Assembly (NCBI GenBank): GCA_003260075.1
Contig: QLIY01000848.1
Coordinates: 1 to 64,000 of the forward strand
Length of the DNA stretch: 64,000 bases
Reading direction: 5' to 3'
Source: Phallusia mammillata
Taxonomy: Eukaryota; Chordata; Ascidiacea; Phlebobranchia; Ascidiidae
Shown here: positions 51,786 through 63,566 of the stretch, piece by piece
Numbering within the stretch: position 1 is the first letter of the stretch
Layout of the letters: each line of letters starts with the position of its first letter
Made by a program: the position numbers and the translations under genes
The notes under the pieces: model-generated
Databases searched by the model: none
What the model saw: only the letters and a program-made list of their open reading frames with translations
What the model was told of the DNA's origin: nothing

Positions 51786-54476
51786 GTGCAAAATCATTAC
51801 ACAAACCCATGTCCTCATCTTGGCGACGAACTAACAACATATTTGGCTCGTTTGGATGAGGTTTTATGCTGCGTATGCCCCAAAGACTCCTACTACGTTT
51901 CGCCCTGCGACGGAAGCCCTGTATTCAACGGGGGGGGGGTGCAAGCCGTGCCGTGAAGGAACCGGAAGAGAATTTTCCCTGGGACCTCAAGGAATAGAAA
52001 TGTGCAAACCGATTCCTACCACTAAACCAAAATCGACGACTCCACAGCCAACACAAATGTAAGAAGTAACCCAACAACGTTTAATGAGCATTTGAGAAAA
52101 ACTCCACTATGATCACAAGTCGATTGTTTCACACATTAAAAAGCCACCTTGGTATTTGTTGCGCTGGTAACCATTTCTACTGTCCACTCTTTTTTAAAAA
52201 AAATCCTTCTATAGATAGTTTAATAATCCGTCAGTTTTAATAAATCCTTCTACAGATACTTGCAATAACCTAAAGTTAATCATAACAGTGCTTTCCTACC
52301 AATTCTGTTTGATTGCAGAACTTCAACCAGCCAACAAAATGTAAACGACAAATCCGAAGCAACAAAACCCCCCGGTGAAGCCAATGCTGGAGGTTGGGTT
52401 TGGGTGCTGTTAGGAGTATTGGTATTGGCGGTGGTTGGGTTTTCACTTTGGTGTTTTATACGGCGCAGCAATCTTTGCCGTGCGGCGAAGGTACCGTTTA
52501 ATTTGTCCTTAGCATACAACCAAGCTTAACTTTCTTCATACATTTAGGAACCGATTCACAGCAACAGCGTATCGAATGTCGAAGCGGGCCCTGACGCTTC
52601 ATACTCATCAGTCTCAACTGGGTAATAAATTTTAGTTAATGTGTGTTGACATTTGTACAGCAAAATAATCCAAAACCCGGTGTATGAAGCGTTAGGCCAA
52701 AAAATAATCTACCGGTATGCTAAATGTTCGCACAAAATATTTATTTTACCAAAGTTTTTTTGCATAGTTAGTTCCTGTGTATTGCATATTTGAAACTATT
52801 ACCATCGTTTCATTGTTTTCTAGGAAATCGTCTCAACAGACTCCATTAAGTAACAAACGTGATTCGATTGTGTCGGAAACAAGGTTTGTATCCTAATAAA
52901 AGTTGGTTGTTGTAAAAAAACTAATAATTGTTATTTTTTTGCAGTTCTACTCCGGACCCCTCCAAGTGGAAAAATGGGGTAAGGTTTTATCTTTGCACAT
53001 TTTTTTGTAAAGATAATCTTGATGGCTTAATAAAGTCTTGCTATTATCGGATGTTGGTAAATCGTATCGCACCCAACGTTATAAATAAATTAAAAACAAT
53101 CGTTGCCGTTTTTAGCGTGTGATAACACAAATTACCAACCCAATTCTCACGAACTGAGAGTATTTGAACTAAACAGTATCTGACCCTTCAACAGGCAACA
53201 TGGTCATCGACGATCACCGTTTATTTAATTGTATAACTGAGAATGGAAAAGCATTTTCCATGTAACGAAATCAGTCGATATAATCTTGGAATATATATAT
53301 TTCGCCTAATGGCATCTTCAGTTCCTTATTCAATAGAATCCTCACGAAAATTTAAATTTGAGTTATATATTTTTGTGCTAAAGTGTTTGGTAACGTTTTT
53401 GTGTGCTAAGTTTTGGATCACTTCTTTAGGTACAGTACAAACAAATTCCTGAAAGCGATCCTGGAGAAGTTATAACTGAGCGGGTGGTGATTGACCATGG
53501 TCAAGCAACACCAAGAAAACAGGAAGCCTTACCACTGAGAGCCGACTACCCAGGATCAACGACAGTTAGCGAAGTGCCGACGGCTTCCCGGGTACCACAA
53601 CCTGTCTATAATACAGACGACACATTAACATCACAACCTGAACCGAGCACATGTCTTCCAGTAATCCGTGATTACAACAACAACCGAGCTGCTAACGGTA
53701 ATAAACTTTAGTCTGGCGTATTCTAACTCTTATAGTGTATATTTGTTTACATAATTGGCTCGCAGTGTCTCTATAAACTGACTGGAATAAGAAAAGCAAT
53801 AAGAAAACGTGAATTCTCTGTTGTTTTCATAATTCCTGTATATATTATTTTCAGTTCAAACGATCAAGAGGGTATTCTTTTCCATGGGAGCAACGATTAA
53901 TGTCAAAATTGAAACATTTCAAGTGCAATACTTTGGCTCACACCACGGTCTGGTCGAGGATCAAATTTCTTTGGCGAAAGCAAGTACAGGTAAATGCTAA
54001 ACTAAACTCTTTTGTTTATGTTTTCAATTACATTTAAATATCTTGTCCAAAGTAAAGTAAAAATAAACCATTTCTATTTTATGATTTTTTCTAGAAGCCT
54101 CTGCTTTGTTGTGTAACTAACTACATACTACCTTAGTATTCAGCTCTTTTCGTTAATGTTCTCAAACGGATTTATTCTCTTATCTACATTACTGAAAAAG
54201 ATTAACTATTTTTACATCTCTCTATTTCATAATGTTTTTAAGAAACCGCTAGTTGTGTAACTAACATTTTACTATACTACTACTGAGCGACTAACTACTT
54301 TGCAATCTTATTTGCAAATTTTCGCAGAGGGCAACGCCGCGTTTTTGTGCGAAGTTTTCACGAAAATAGTCAGCATGAAAGGCAACGCTCTTGATCTCAA
54401 CGAAGTCGTAAATTTCTTCAAAGACAATGCAATGAAGTTGATTTACGATCACCTCGTCTTACACCTGAACAGGTGA
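50963..54476 (+). CDS. TNF-receptor-superfamily-like receptor with C-terminal death-domain-like region (receptor 1)
   Basis: Type I membrane receptor. Exons: 50963-51022, from no later than 51784 to 52058, 52319-52490, 52548-52621, 52824-52883, 52945-52978, 53430-53697, 53855-53989 and 54328-54476 (TGA). All phases agree except inside exon 2. Exon 1 gives the signal peptide MLRNYINNLRLIAILLFCWK. Exon 2 carries a TNFR cysteine-rich segment, LCCVCPKDSYYVSPC then CKPCREGT...MC, and a Thr/Pro/Gln stalk. Exon 3 has the membrane helix (GGWVWVLLGVLVLAVVGF) and a basic stop-transfer (FIRRSN). The last two exons form about 95 residues of death-domain-like helices, ending DLNEVVNFFKDNAMKLIYDHL. Death domains of this class recruit adaptors for apoptosis or NF-kB signalling. 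Oddities: a 10-G run (51930-51939) shifts the frame inside the CRD, and the 81-G tract just before exon 2 may hide its start. Ligand unknown. Confidence 0.8.
51092..51325. mobile_element. Complete hAT-type MITE in intron 1 of receptor 1
   Basis: Inverted termini CAGTGGCGTAG / CTACGCCACTG enclose 234 bp. They are flanked by a perfect 8-bp target duplication TATGTCAA (51084-51091 and 51326-51333). The 8-bp duplication is the hAT hallmark. No transposase; the overlapping open frames on both strands belong to the element and are not genes. Confidence 0.9.
51703..51783 (+). other. 81-base poly-G tract (probable filled gap) before the CRD exon
   Basis: Pure G. The open frame that runs into the receptor CRD starts directly after it, without a visible splice acceptor, so the exon start probably lies in missing sequence. 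Confidence 0.7.
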
Positions 54477-56464
54477 ACTGGACTGAATCCCCACGGGGTA
54501 TACTACTCCGGTGGAGTAATAATATAACTCAATGATGGCAACAAACTCCTCAACTGAAGGCGAGAATGGAGACGCAAAGTTTGCAGAAGAGGTCCACGCA
54601 AACGCTTCGAGCTAAAGTGATCAAAATGTACTATCTTGTTCAATCCCCTAAAACGAACAAATTCAGCATCTTGTTGCGTTCAGATTCGGCTACTCCCGGG
54701 ACAAAACGCCTATTCCGGTCCGAAACTTTACAAATATTGCGGGATTCTCAATATGTTTTCTCGTTAAGATGTGTTACTCCACTTTTTGAAAATATCGTTC
54801 TAATGTCATCTCGTGTCCTGGTGCACTCTGGGATTCTATTCGAGAGCAAGTTTGGCTCAAAATATCGTTTTGGTTGGCGTACATGGCAATCCATCGTGTT
54901 TCAAAAACAAAATTTGCTTCTAGGTCAGCTGACTATACACAATGTGCCTTACGAAACTGCTGTATGTTTATCGCATTTACAATTTTCGTGTCTGTAGAGT
55001 GTTGTTGTAAACCACTGGCAGGCAAACTTTTCGCACCGCTGGCCGACTTTCATATAAGTAGGGATTAAAATTTAACATAGTTTGTTGGGAGCCATGAGAG
55101 TTTTACTATCGCATTACGGTGCTGCTGTCTAGAGATGATAGTATAGCCAATTACATCCACATTGTGCTTTCCATGTCCACCCCTACATATGGTATTGTTT
55201 CCGTATATTCGTCAAACAAAATCCCCGCCGCCCCTCAATTCTCACTTATCACAACTTTACTGTATTTCCATGTCAGGGGTTGTATTAAGTGTTCAAACCG
55301 CTGGGCGAGTCTCAAATCCATGACCGAACCTGGACGGTGTTGGTGCAACACTGGTGCGAATGTTTTGAACAGCTGAAAAATTTTCTGTGAAAGATTTTAG
55401 GCATGAATTTTTGCTTTTATTCATTGTCCTTATTGTTTCTCCTTTTTTCTATTTATTACACAGAAAAATACATTCTTGTGTACGGATTTGCTGAAACCAT
55501 TAAACTTGTGAGTGACCATTTGTTGGGGATTATTGGAATAAGCTAAGGAATAGAAACAATCAGTGATGCAAACAAATAATGCAAATTTTTACATGTAAAA
55601 AAGCTTAACTTGCCAAACAATCAAAGCATGTTTCCGGGCAAGGTTTACTTTAAGCAACATCAACGTTCAAACCCGTTTTTACGCAGCTGACAAAATGGTT
55701 ACTTCACTGAGGTTCGAACCCGCGTTACCCGAGTACGGATGTCTAAAAGGACTTCACAACTGCGTGCCACTCTCCTCAGACAATTTGACCCAAAATTTAA
55801 CAGAATCTTTACATGTAACTCGTGCGACCTCTGGCGGACCAAGCGTGAGCAACAAGAAACACCAAAACCTTAAAAATTACGAAAAATTATATGAACCACC
55901 ACGAATCGACACACAGAATTTTCATTCCAAAACATTCTATTAGTGTTTTGGTAAATTAATTAAGCACAGTCTTTATATGATGGCGGAAATATAAAATTAT
56001 CTCATTGGATGATGAAAAAAGGAAGGAAACAAAGAACTGACTATAGTTCCGCTTTAGCATAATGTTGCGCAACTTTGTAAAGCTCGTAACTTCTTCTAAG
56101 GTATTGGTACAACAGATATAGAGGCTAAAAGAGATGTTATAAAAAGAGAATCTTCATGCACTCAGCATATGATAAACTTGAGGAGTTAAACGATGCTAGC
56201 TGTAAAATGCAATACCTAGACCTGCTACGAGGAGAAAAAAAACATTATGGCATTAAATTATAAGATTATTGGAGTGTCTAAAAGGCTTGGGTTGAAAATA
56301 CAAGCGATTGTGTCCTTACGCAAGCTCAGTCGTGTTACTAAGTTATATTTAAAAGTTCAACCATTGTTTTGCAGCAAGTTTACCATTTGGGAAAATATTT
56401 CTTGCGTGTTCAAGTTATAAGCGTTTGCAGCAGTTTCATTGAAACTGCTTCGAACTAAAGTGGC
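54477..56464. other. 3' flank of receptor 1 and spacer between the receptors
   Basis: Contains a 143-codon open frame (54,566-54,997) starting 90 bases after the receptor stop. It has no signal peptide or domain I recognise and may be 3' UTR. Near 55,705-55,725 a minus-strand B-box-like GGTTCGAACC suggests an eroded tRNA-derived SINE, too weak to call. Confidence 0.4.
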
Positions 56465-56570
56465 ATGATGTCCATTTCTCACTTCAGAGTTCAACATTGG
56501 TGGCTGCAAATTTTCCTCATGTGTATGGTAAAGGTAAGATTTTGCTATCTTTGTAAAACCTGATTTGTAA

Positions 56571-56639
<69 letters not shown>

Positions 56640-59600
56640 ACTTTTGGAAACTGAAACTAATCAACTGCGATAAACTATCTCGGATAATTGTTTTTTTACT
56701 GGAAACAATGGTTCCTGGTAAAAGAACTAGGTTTAAAAGTTAACAAAAAAAATTAATAGCGGTGGTAGAAGCGAAAAGTAAGTCACAGCCTTATTGGGGA
56801 AAGGGGATCAATATATTATTTAAAACACCCAAAAGCAACAAAAAACAGAAATCCAAAATAAGCGGAACAAGTTCCCCTTAAGAAAGGTAGCTGTTACACA
56901 AAGCCCATAAGGACAGTTACACAAAGCCCATTGCCCTTTTTTCTTGTTTCTTCATTACCTCGCGATATACTGAACTTCACCTGAGCATGAAATTTTGACT
57001 CGTTCGATTGATTTTCTTTAGTCGTCTTGCAATGCTGTCGAAGATGAACAGACGGTTGTGCCAACTAAGCCTCCTGGCTTCTCAACTGGCAGTGAAAAGA
57101 AACAAGACGCGCCTGATAACTCGACAACACAACAACCAACTCAATCACCCATCCATTGTGGTTAGCTTTTTTGGACTAATAATAAATCTGCTGTTATCGT
57201 TATAGTGGTGACTCTGAATATATGTTGTTCAGTATCACAGAAAAGGCAAGATGACAAAATAAAACTGGAGCTCATACTAATTGGTTTCCTAGTTGCAATC
57301 ATTATCTGTGCACTAGCGTTTATCATTCCCACAAAATCTCCAAAGATTGAACCGGTAAGGAATTATTTTTATGTTCTCAAAGCCAGAATCGTAACCTCAT
57401 GTCTAAAACGATTTTTTTCAAAGACATTTTATTGTGATAATTCAATCAGTGTCGATCTGTAAATGAACTTCCTTTGATGTATAGGCCAACATCACACCGA
57501 ACATTCCAGTACTGGACAATTCAACACTGAGCACATCGTTTCAGGGGTAAGTAAATGACATCGCGAAGAAAAACCTTGCTTCAAACTAGTCAAACCACAA
57601 CCAATGGCATTGCCAACCACAAACTGTAAAAGTTGGATTATCACTACTTGCTGAAGATAGTTCCATTTTATACAGTCAAAAACTGTTGGTTTTGCACAAT
57701 GTTTCTTATGTTAATGGAGCCTAAAAAGTTTCTTATATTAAACAAGCCGCATTTCATAATATCCAAAAAGGATGAGTATCCAACCGAGTGAGATAATTTG
57801 CTGAACTATGATTCAAAATTGCTGACAAAAAAGTGAATTTCTTTACTAGACTTAAGTGTAGAGACCCTTTAATGCGTTTGGAAAGCTTCCCGCAGAACGC
57901 TCACCAGCACCCAGGGTGAAAGCCCATGGGTCTTGCAGGAGTTTTTCTAAGCGCTCAATAATATATCGAATAGCAACATAACTTCTAATTTTATATTGCT
58001 TTGTTGTACAGACCAAGACTTCAACCAGAAAGCGATGTTGACTATATATCAGCGGCACAGGACAATTTCACATCGGAGAATCCCATCAACAAAGAAGCAA
58101 GGACCAAACAAAGCCCAGTGGCAACAGTAACAGAAGGGTTGGGTTTCGACAAAGTTGAAGCCATTGGTGATGCAGAGTTTCTGGCAACAATTCGAGAACC
58201 AGGCCCAGAAAATGTTATAGCTGAACAAAGTCGTGCAGAGGCAACAAACAATGGCCAGGCACCAGAGAGTGACACAGAGAGAAACCGAAAACGTAAGATT
58301 TTGATATTTTTTTTAGTGGATGTAAAATACATAGCTGTGGGTATTAAGCATAAAGTGAACTTCGTTCGGTTTGGCAAAATAAATTCGACCGGTTTTGACC
58401 ACCGAGCCTTGCAACAGACTTTAAAATACCTTTCAATCCAAAAACAACAGAATGGGAGTAGTAATGTGTGGATGTATTTGAATCATGATGTTTTTTGCAT
58501 GGTTTGCAATACAAAGTAGGATCTATTGTACAGTGTGCTAGGGTTGTTTTTTTCCAGGCAACTAATGTTAAAAACTTTGTTTAACAGTTGACAAAGCGGA
58601 AGGTATTTTGCTTCATCTAATGAGCATATCTGTGACGCCCATTAATGTAATGCAGCTGGCAGCTCACTTCCAAGTTTCGCTGATAAATCGCCAAAAATTG
58701 GAAAGAATCTTCGAAAAAGGTATTCTAACAGTTGTCAAGCAAAACAAATGCCTATCGCGTAGTGAACAAACTGCCAATGCACCATGTACATTTCAACAAA
58801 CCGTAAGCTTGAATATCCGATACGTTAAGCATAAGAAAAACATCGCCGTAACTATCTTTTATGGGGGGGGGGGAAAGCGATGCTGACTATATTTCCGCGA
58901 CACAGGACAATTTTACATCGGAGAACCCCATCAATGAAGAAACAAGGACGGAGCAAAGTCCAGTGGAGATAGTAAGAGAAGGGCCGGGTTACAACAAAGT
59001 TGAAGCTACTGGTGATGCAGAGTACTCGGCAACAATTCGAGAACCAGGCCCACCAGAAAGACCTTCCCATGTTATAGTTGAACAAAGTCGTGTAGAGGCA
59101 ACAAACAGAGGCCAGGCACCAGAGAGTGACACAGAGAGAAACCGAAAACGTAAGGTTTTGATATTTTTTTAGTGGATGTAAAATACATAGCTGTCGGTTT
59201 TAAGTATAAAGTGAACTTCGTTCGGTTTGGCAAAATAAATTCGACTGGTTTTGACCACCGAGCCTTGCAACAGACTTTAAAATACCCTCAAACAATCTAA
59301 AAACAACAGAATGGGAGTACTAACGTGTGGATGTGTTTGAATCATGATGTTTTTTGCATGGTTTGCAATACAATGTAGGACCTATTGTACAGTGTGCTAG
59401 AGTTGTTTTTCCCCAGGCAACTAATGTTAAAAACGTTTTTAACAGTTGACAAAGCGGAAGAGATTTTGCTTCATCTGATGAGCATACCTGTGACGCCCAT
59501 TAATGTTATGCAGCTGGCAGCTCACTTCCAAGTTTCGCTGATAAATCGCCAAAAAGGGGGGGGGGACCTTTACAATTTACATGGTGGTGCGTATATCAAA

Positions 59601-59823
59601 GCCTTAAGAATGTATGCAAATGCTTTATAAAGCAAGTAAAATACATAAAGGTTACATTTTACGTACAGATCCAAATAGTGACATTCTAGTGTACCTTACG
59701 AAAGTCATGAGGGCAATCCGTTCATCGCATGAGGACTTCAATGTTGAAATGCTGATTGAATATTGGAAATCCAACAATATGCGTCCACTTGCGTCGCATT
59801 TGGAAGAACAAATGGGATGTTAA
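56465..59823 (+). CDS. Death-domain receptor paralog of receptor 1 (receptor 2); ectodomain exon missing
   Basis: Exons: 56465-56533 (signal peptide MMSISHFRVQHWWLQIFLMCM), 57022-57160 (Thr/Pro/Gln-rich stalk), 57206-57354 (membrane helix LILIGFLVAIIICALAFII), 57485-57546, 58012-58292 (acidic linker), 58588-58719 and 59669-59823 (TAA). All phases join. The last two exons form a death domain: VMQLAAHFQVSLINRQKLE, then ILVYLTKVMRAIR, MLIEYWKSNNMRPLASHLEE. They are split by a phase-1 intron at the place where receptor 1 is split, so the two genes are paralogs. The cysteine-rich exon expected between signal and stalk is not seen; the 68-G tract (56571-56638) occupies that interval. The intron 57161-57205 is only 45 bp. 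Second versions of exons 6 and 7 lie at 58874-59149 and 59456-59555. The linker exon is strikingly divergent between its versions. Confidence 0.82.
56571..56638 (+). other. 68-base poly-G tract (probable filled gap) in receptor 2
   Basis: Pure G between the signal-peptide exon and the stalk exon, matching the place of the 81-G tract in receptor 1. Confidence 0.7.
58863..59565 (+). repeat. Second version of receptor 2 exons 6 and 7 between two G runs
   Basis: The G runs 58863-58873 and 59556-59565 bracket a block that repeats 58027-58710. It includes exon 6 from its ESD codons (58874-59149), its intron and the start of exon 7 (59456-59555). Intron and exon 7 differ by about 5 percent. Exon 6 differs by about 12 percent and carries an in-frame insertion of a few codons (PERPSH region). 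Bracketing by G runs suggests a contig of the other haplotype inserted in series; a paralogous exon set is the alternative. Confidence 0.85.
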
Positions 59824-61348
59824 AGAGTCCCTTCGGCGCTTGGCAACGACTTAAAGCTTGAAACATGAATATGTTTGTGTTAAACCATTATATTAGAAAA
59901 AATTACTAAATTCCAAGTCATTCGATAATATTGTAACGTGACAATGCATGTGTATTAGTCTGGTAATTTACGGACAATCGAAAGTCTTAGTTAACCTATA
60001 CGCCAATTTTAGTTAAAAAGATTCTGTTTAAAAAAATATTAAACTAACTACAACCATAAAGTTGTTTTCGCCACATAAAAAATACCATAACTAATTATGT
60101 CTTGTACCTTAAATTGCAAATCATGGTTTGTCGGAATCAACAATTGGTTACATGCATTGCGACGTTATAGTGTGATCGAATGACCATCACCATTTTTTAG
60201 TTCCAAACATATTCTTTCGAGCTTTATGTTCGCCAAGCATATTTATATCAAGTCCAAGTTTTCAAGTGCCGAAGGGACTCTATTTTTTGACGAGATTAAG
60301 ATTTAGGGTTTGTTTTGGTTTCAAAGCTTGGATTCCTCGACGTTATTGTTGAGGCATATTTATCTAACGAGGTTCCCTATTTCTCAAGACTTGCGTTGTA
60401 GCAAATAGGGACCAGGTTAGGTTGAATTGCTATATGCTTTTTATCATTGTGTAATTACATATTATCTTTATTTGCAAGGGCAAATAATATTTGCCAAGTC
60501 AAATAATATACTACAAAAGTGAAATACTTTTACTGCGCTTAAACGTTTGATTTTTTTCTTTAAAACTTTCATTTGTTCTAGTGCAGCTACATTAAACAGG
60601 GCAAGTAACACAAGGCCAAGATATTGAAAAACTTGGCACTAGTGTGAAACCCATACTATTATTATGAATTTTTCTACATATTCAGCTGCTGAAACTTTTT
60701 GTCTCGTCATTAGGTTTAGCAGATTGAAAATGTTTTGAATTTCACCTTGTTTTGTACGTTGATTTGAAAAACGTCACTCGAGGTTATTTCTCCCACTTGT
60801 AAAGTCGCTGAGTGAAAAATCTCAAACGCGGCATTTTCCCGAAAGGGACACGTATTGTTATCATACGTTTCAACGTATTGTTTTCATACGTGCTTTATGC
60901 GGAAGTGTCCAATCTGGGGTTAAGAAATCGTGGTTGAAACTGGTTTATGTTTTGTTGCATACATTGTATATATACATTAAAAGTTTTGTAAATTTTTAAC
61001 CTGGTAAACCACAGCCCCTAAGCCTCACCATTTCCAAAATACAATCACTGTTACCGAGTAAACAGTTTAACTGACTTTTAAGAAAGCCACCTATAACATT
61101 TGAGCTAATGTTAAACCAATTGAGGTTGTGCTGCAAGCCTGCAACATATACAATAGTAGGCTGTTTTGAAAGAAACAGGTGCTATTTGCAAATGTTCGCA
61201 TGTCAGAAATACATGGTGCAGAAATGCAATTCCCTTGTATATTACTCGACTAAATCGTATAAATATCTTTGTATTGCCCTATTGTACTGATTGTGTAGCG
61301 ATAATGAAGAACACGTATGGATAAATAAAATTTACGACACCGTGTATG
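59824..61348. other. 3' flank of receptor 2, nothing recognised
   Basis: AT-rich sequence with no supportable gene. It must hold the 3' UTR of receptor 2, but no poly(A) signal can be chosen with confidence. Confidence 0.45.
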
Positions 61349-61356
61349 GATTATAC

Positions 61357-62127
61357 CAGTGGTTCTCAAACTGTGCGTCGCGACGCCCTGGTGCGTCGTT
61401 TCAATTTTCCAAGGGCGTCGCAGAATATTTCCGTTTCGTGGCTGAACTCAGTTTATCTCATAAAAATGAGGTTTCAGTGCGGTTGACGTATATCTACGTC
61501 CAAATACTTTTTGCGTAGAGTGCGGATTGACGTAAATTTACCTCAAAAGTTTTTGATCAAAAATGCGGCTGTCCGTTAATGTACGTCGAGACCAAACAGT
61601 ACAAGCAGCAAGTGCGTGATAGGCGCGTTTATGGGGCGACGCTTGGCGGGCATTAAACTTGATTATGTGAACGGAGTCTCGCTTCTTAACAAAGACGACT
61701 TTTGTAGCAAAGGCTTGAGGTAGTTATAACGTATAATTGTTAGCAAAGTTTGAAGTAATTATTGTGCATGAGTTGCAGCAGTAAATTTTTGTGCATCAGT
61801 TTATATTGTGTGTAAGTTGAAACATTACTTTCATTGTAATTCGTTATTGATGCTGTTGAGACCTTGCAGCAGACGAGACAATGCAATTGTGCGCAATAAT
61901 TGAAACAATTAACAAAAGCCTGCACGTGATTGCAGGGTGTACTGAAAGTGAGTGCAGTTTTATAACTTTGTCGAAAAACAGTTAGGCTAAAATTGTTCTC
62001 TAAGTGCTGTTTAATAGATTAACTGTTTGTTGATAAGTTTCCTCATTAACTTTTGTTTGATGGTGTGTCGCAAGTCCAGAAAACTTTTCCAGAGGCGTCG
62101 CAACAAAAAAAAGTTTGAGAACCACTG
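61357..62127. mobile_element. Complete non-autonomous hAT element, 771 bp
   Basis: Termini CAGTGGTTCTCAAACT and AGTTTGAGAACCACTG (perfect 16-base inverted repeats). They are flanked by a perfect 8-bp target duplication GATTATAC at 61349-61356 and 62128-62135. Subterminal GCGTCGC motifs occur near both ends. No transposase frame is seen, so it would need a partner element to move. The perfect termini and duplication indicate a fairly recent insertion. Confidence 0.93.
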
Positions 62128-62182
62128 GATTATACAGTTATGCAAGTTTATTTGCAAAGGGAAGCTCTATGAAAACTTAAAC

Positions 62183-62479
62183 CAGGGTTCACCAACCTTT
62201 ATAATGCCGAGAGTAAAATCATATTTAAAAAAATATATAAAGCATACACAAAACTGACAAGTATTTGCAAACAAATGCCAAAATTTTGTAAAAGTTAACG
62301 AAGATTTGTAGAAGTTTAGAACATTAGACAAAAATGCTGCATTACTTTCAACAGAATCAACATAAGGCGCAGCATCTTTTTGCAAACCACAAAGGCATTT
62401 TGCTATTTTCGAACTAGTCGAACTTAAAAGTGGCCAACGGCCGACAGTTTGTTCGCGGGCATAGGATTGGTGACCCATG
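62183..62479. mobile_element. Possible second hAT-like element, degraded
   Basis: Left end CAGGGTTCACCAACCTTTAT followed by GCCGAGAGTAAAAT is a wording typical of animal hAT ends. A candidate right end GGTGACCCATG lies at 62,469-62,479. Target duplications do not match, so one end may be wrong. Confidence 0.5.
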
Positions 62480-62942
62480 TGTTTAATCACAAATCTGCAG
62501 TAAAATCAAAAGGCGTTGTTAAGTGCTCGATGATAAGCTTGTAACTTATGTTTTAAGGTTACTATAAAATTGAATGCATAGCCATTTAGAACTAAAGACA
62601 CACATCTGCATTGTACGTTAACTTTGTTGAATGGTAAGAACTTTTTATTTCTACGCACATCTATCCCCGTTTATTTTTCCAGCAAACTGTGGAACATTAT
62701 AGAATTAACACAAAAAAGCACCCAAGCACATGACAAACCCAACCATTACAACGTTTTACAAGTAAAGCGAATTTTAGCTTCGTTAACAGAGAAACAAAAT
62801 TTCATCAGAGGAGCCCAAAGTGGAACAGAATGACTACATTAAGACAAAAACAAGGTACTATAGCATTTAGAACAGCAATTAACTGTCCAAAACAATCAGC
62901 AATACAGGATTGTGACAGCAACCGCATAACAACCAACAGTAA

Positions 62943-63034
<92 letters not shown>

Positions 63035-63519
63035 TGTATTTATATTTTTTGGGTTTTTGTGTAAAGAACAAACGCGGAGTGAAAAACGTATACTTTTTAA
63101 TTTGTTTCCTTCGTCCAAGGTATAGGACAGGCTTAGGTAGTATGAAACAAGGAGAAATGAACTTGAAGCAGTGAAGCGCTTTGTTCGTTAGCTCTCTGTT
63201 ACATCTAGCGGCCAAAAAAACAAACAAACAACATTAAACCTTTAATTGATTTTCAAACCGATTTAAACATGAACCAAAAAACAAAATTATTTTTTAATTA
63301 CCTGTTTTTGTTTGTGGTGGAGCAAAGTAATTGAAACAATACAAAACCAGGTTCTCAATTAATCCGACTAGATTCCCCAGGGAAACCACCACAAATTTTT
63401 CGAGTTTCGAGAACCTTCTTGTACGTCGTAGATAAGAGAAAGGCGCACTCGTTTGGAGGTAAATCTCAGGTTTGCGTACTGGCAGTCTAGTTTTAGCCTT
63501 ACTGAAGTAACAAAGCGAA

Positions 63520-63566
<47 letters not shown>

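Noticed and set aside
54566-54997. 143-codon open frame just after receptor 1
   Set aside because: No signal, domain or paralog in receptor 2's 3' flank; more likely 3' UTR, though a small gene cannot be fully excluded.
62805-63227. Open frames with long poly-proline or poly-glycine (also at 21,929, 51,643 and 63,294)
   Set aside because: They are only translations of the G tracts, with no recognisable protein on either side.
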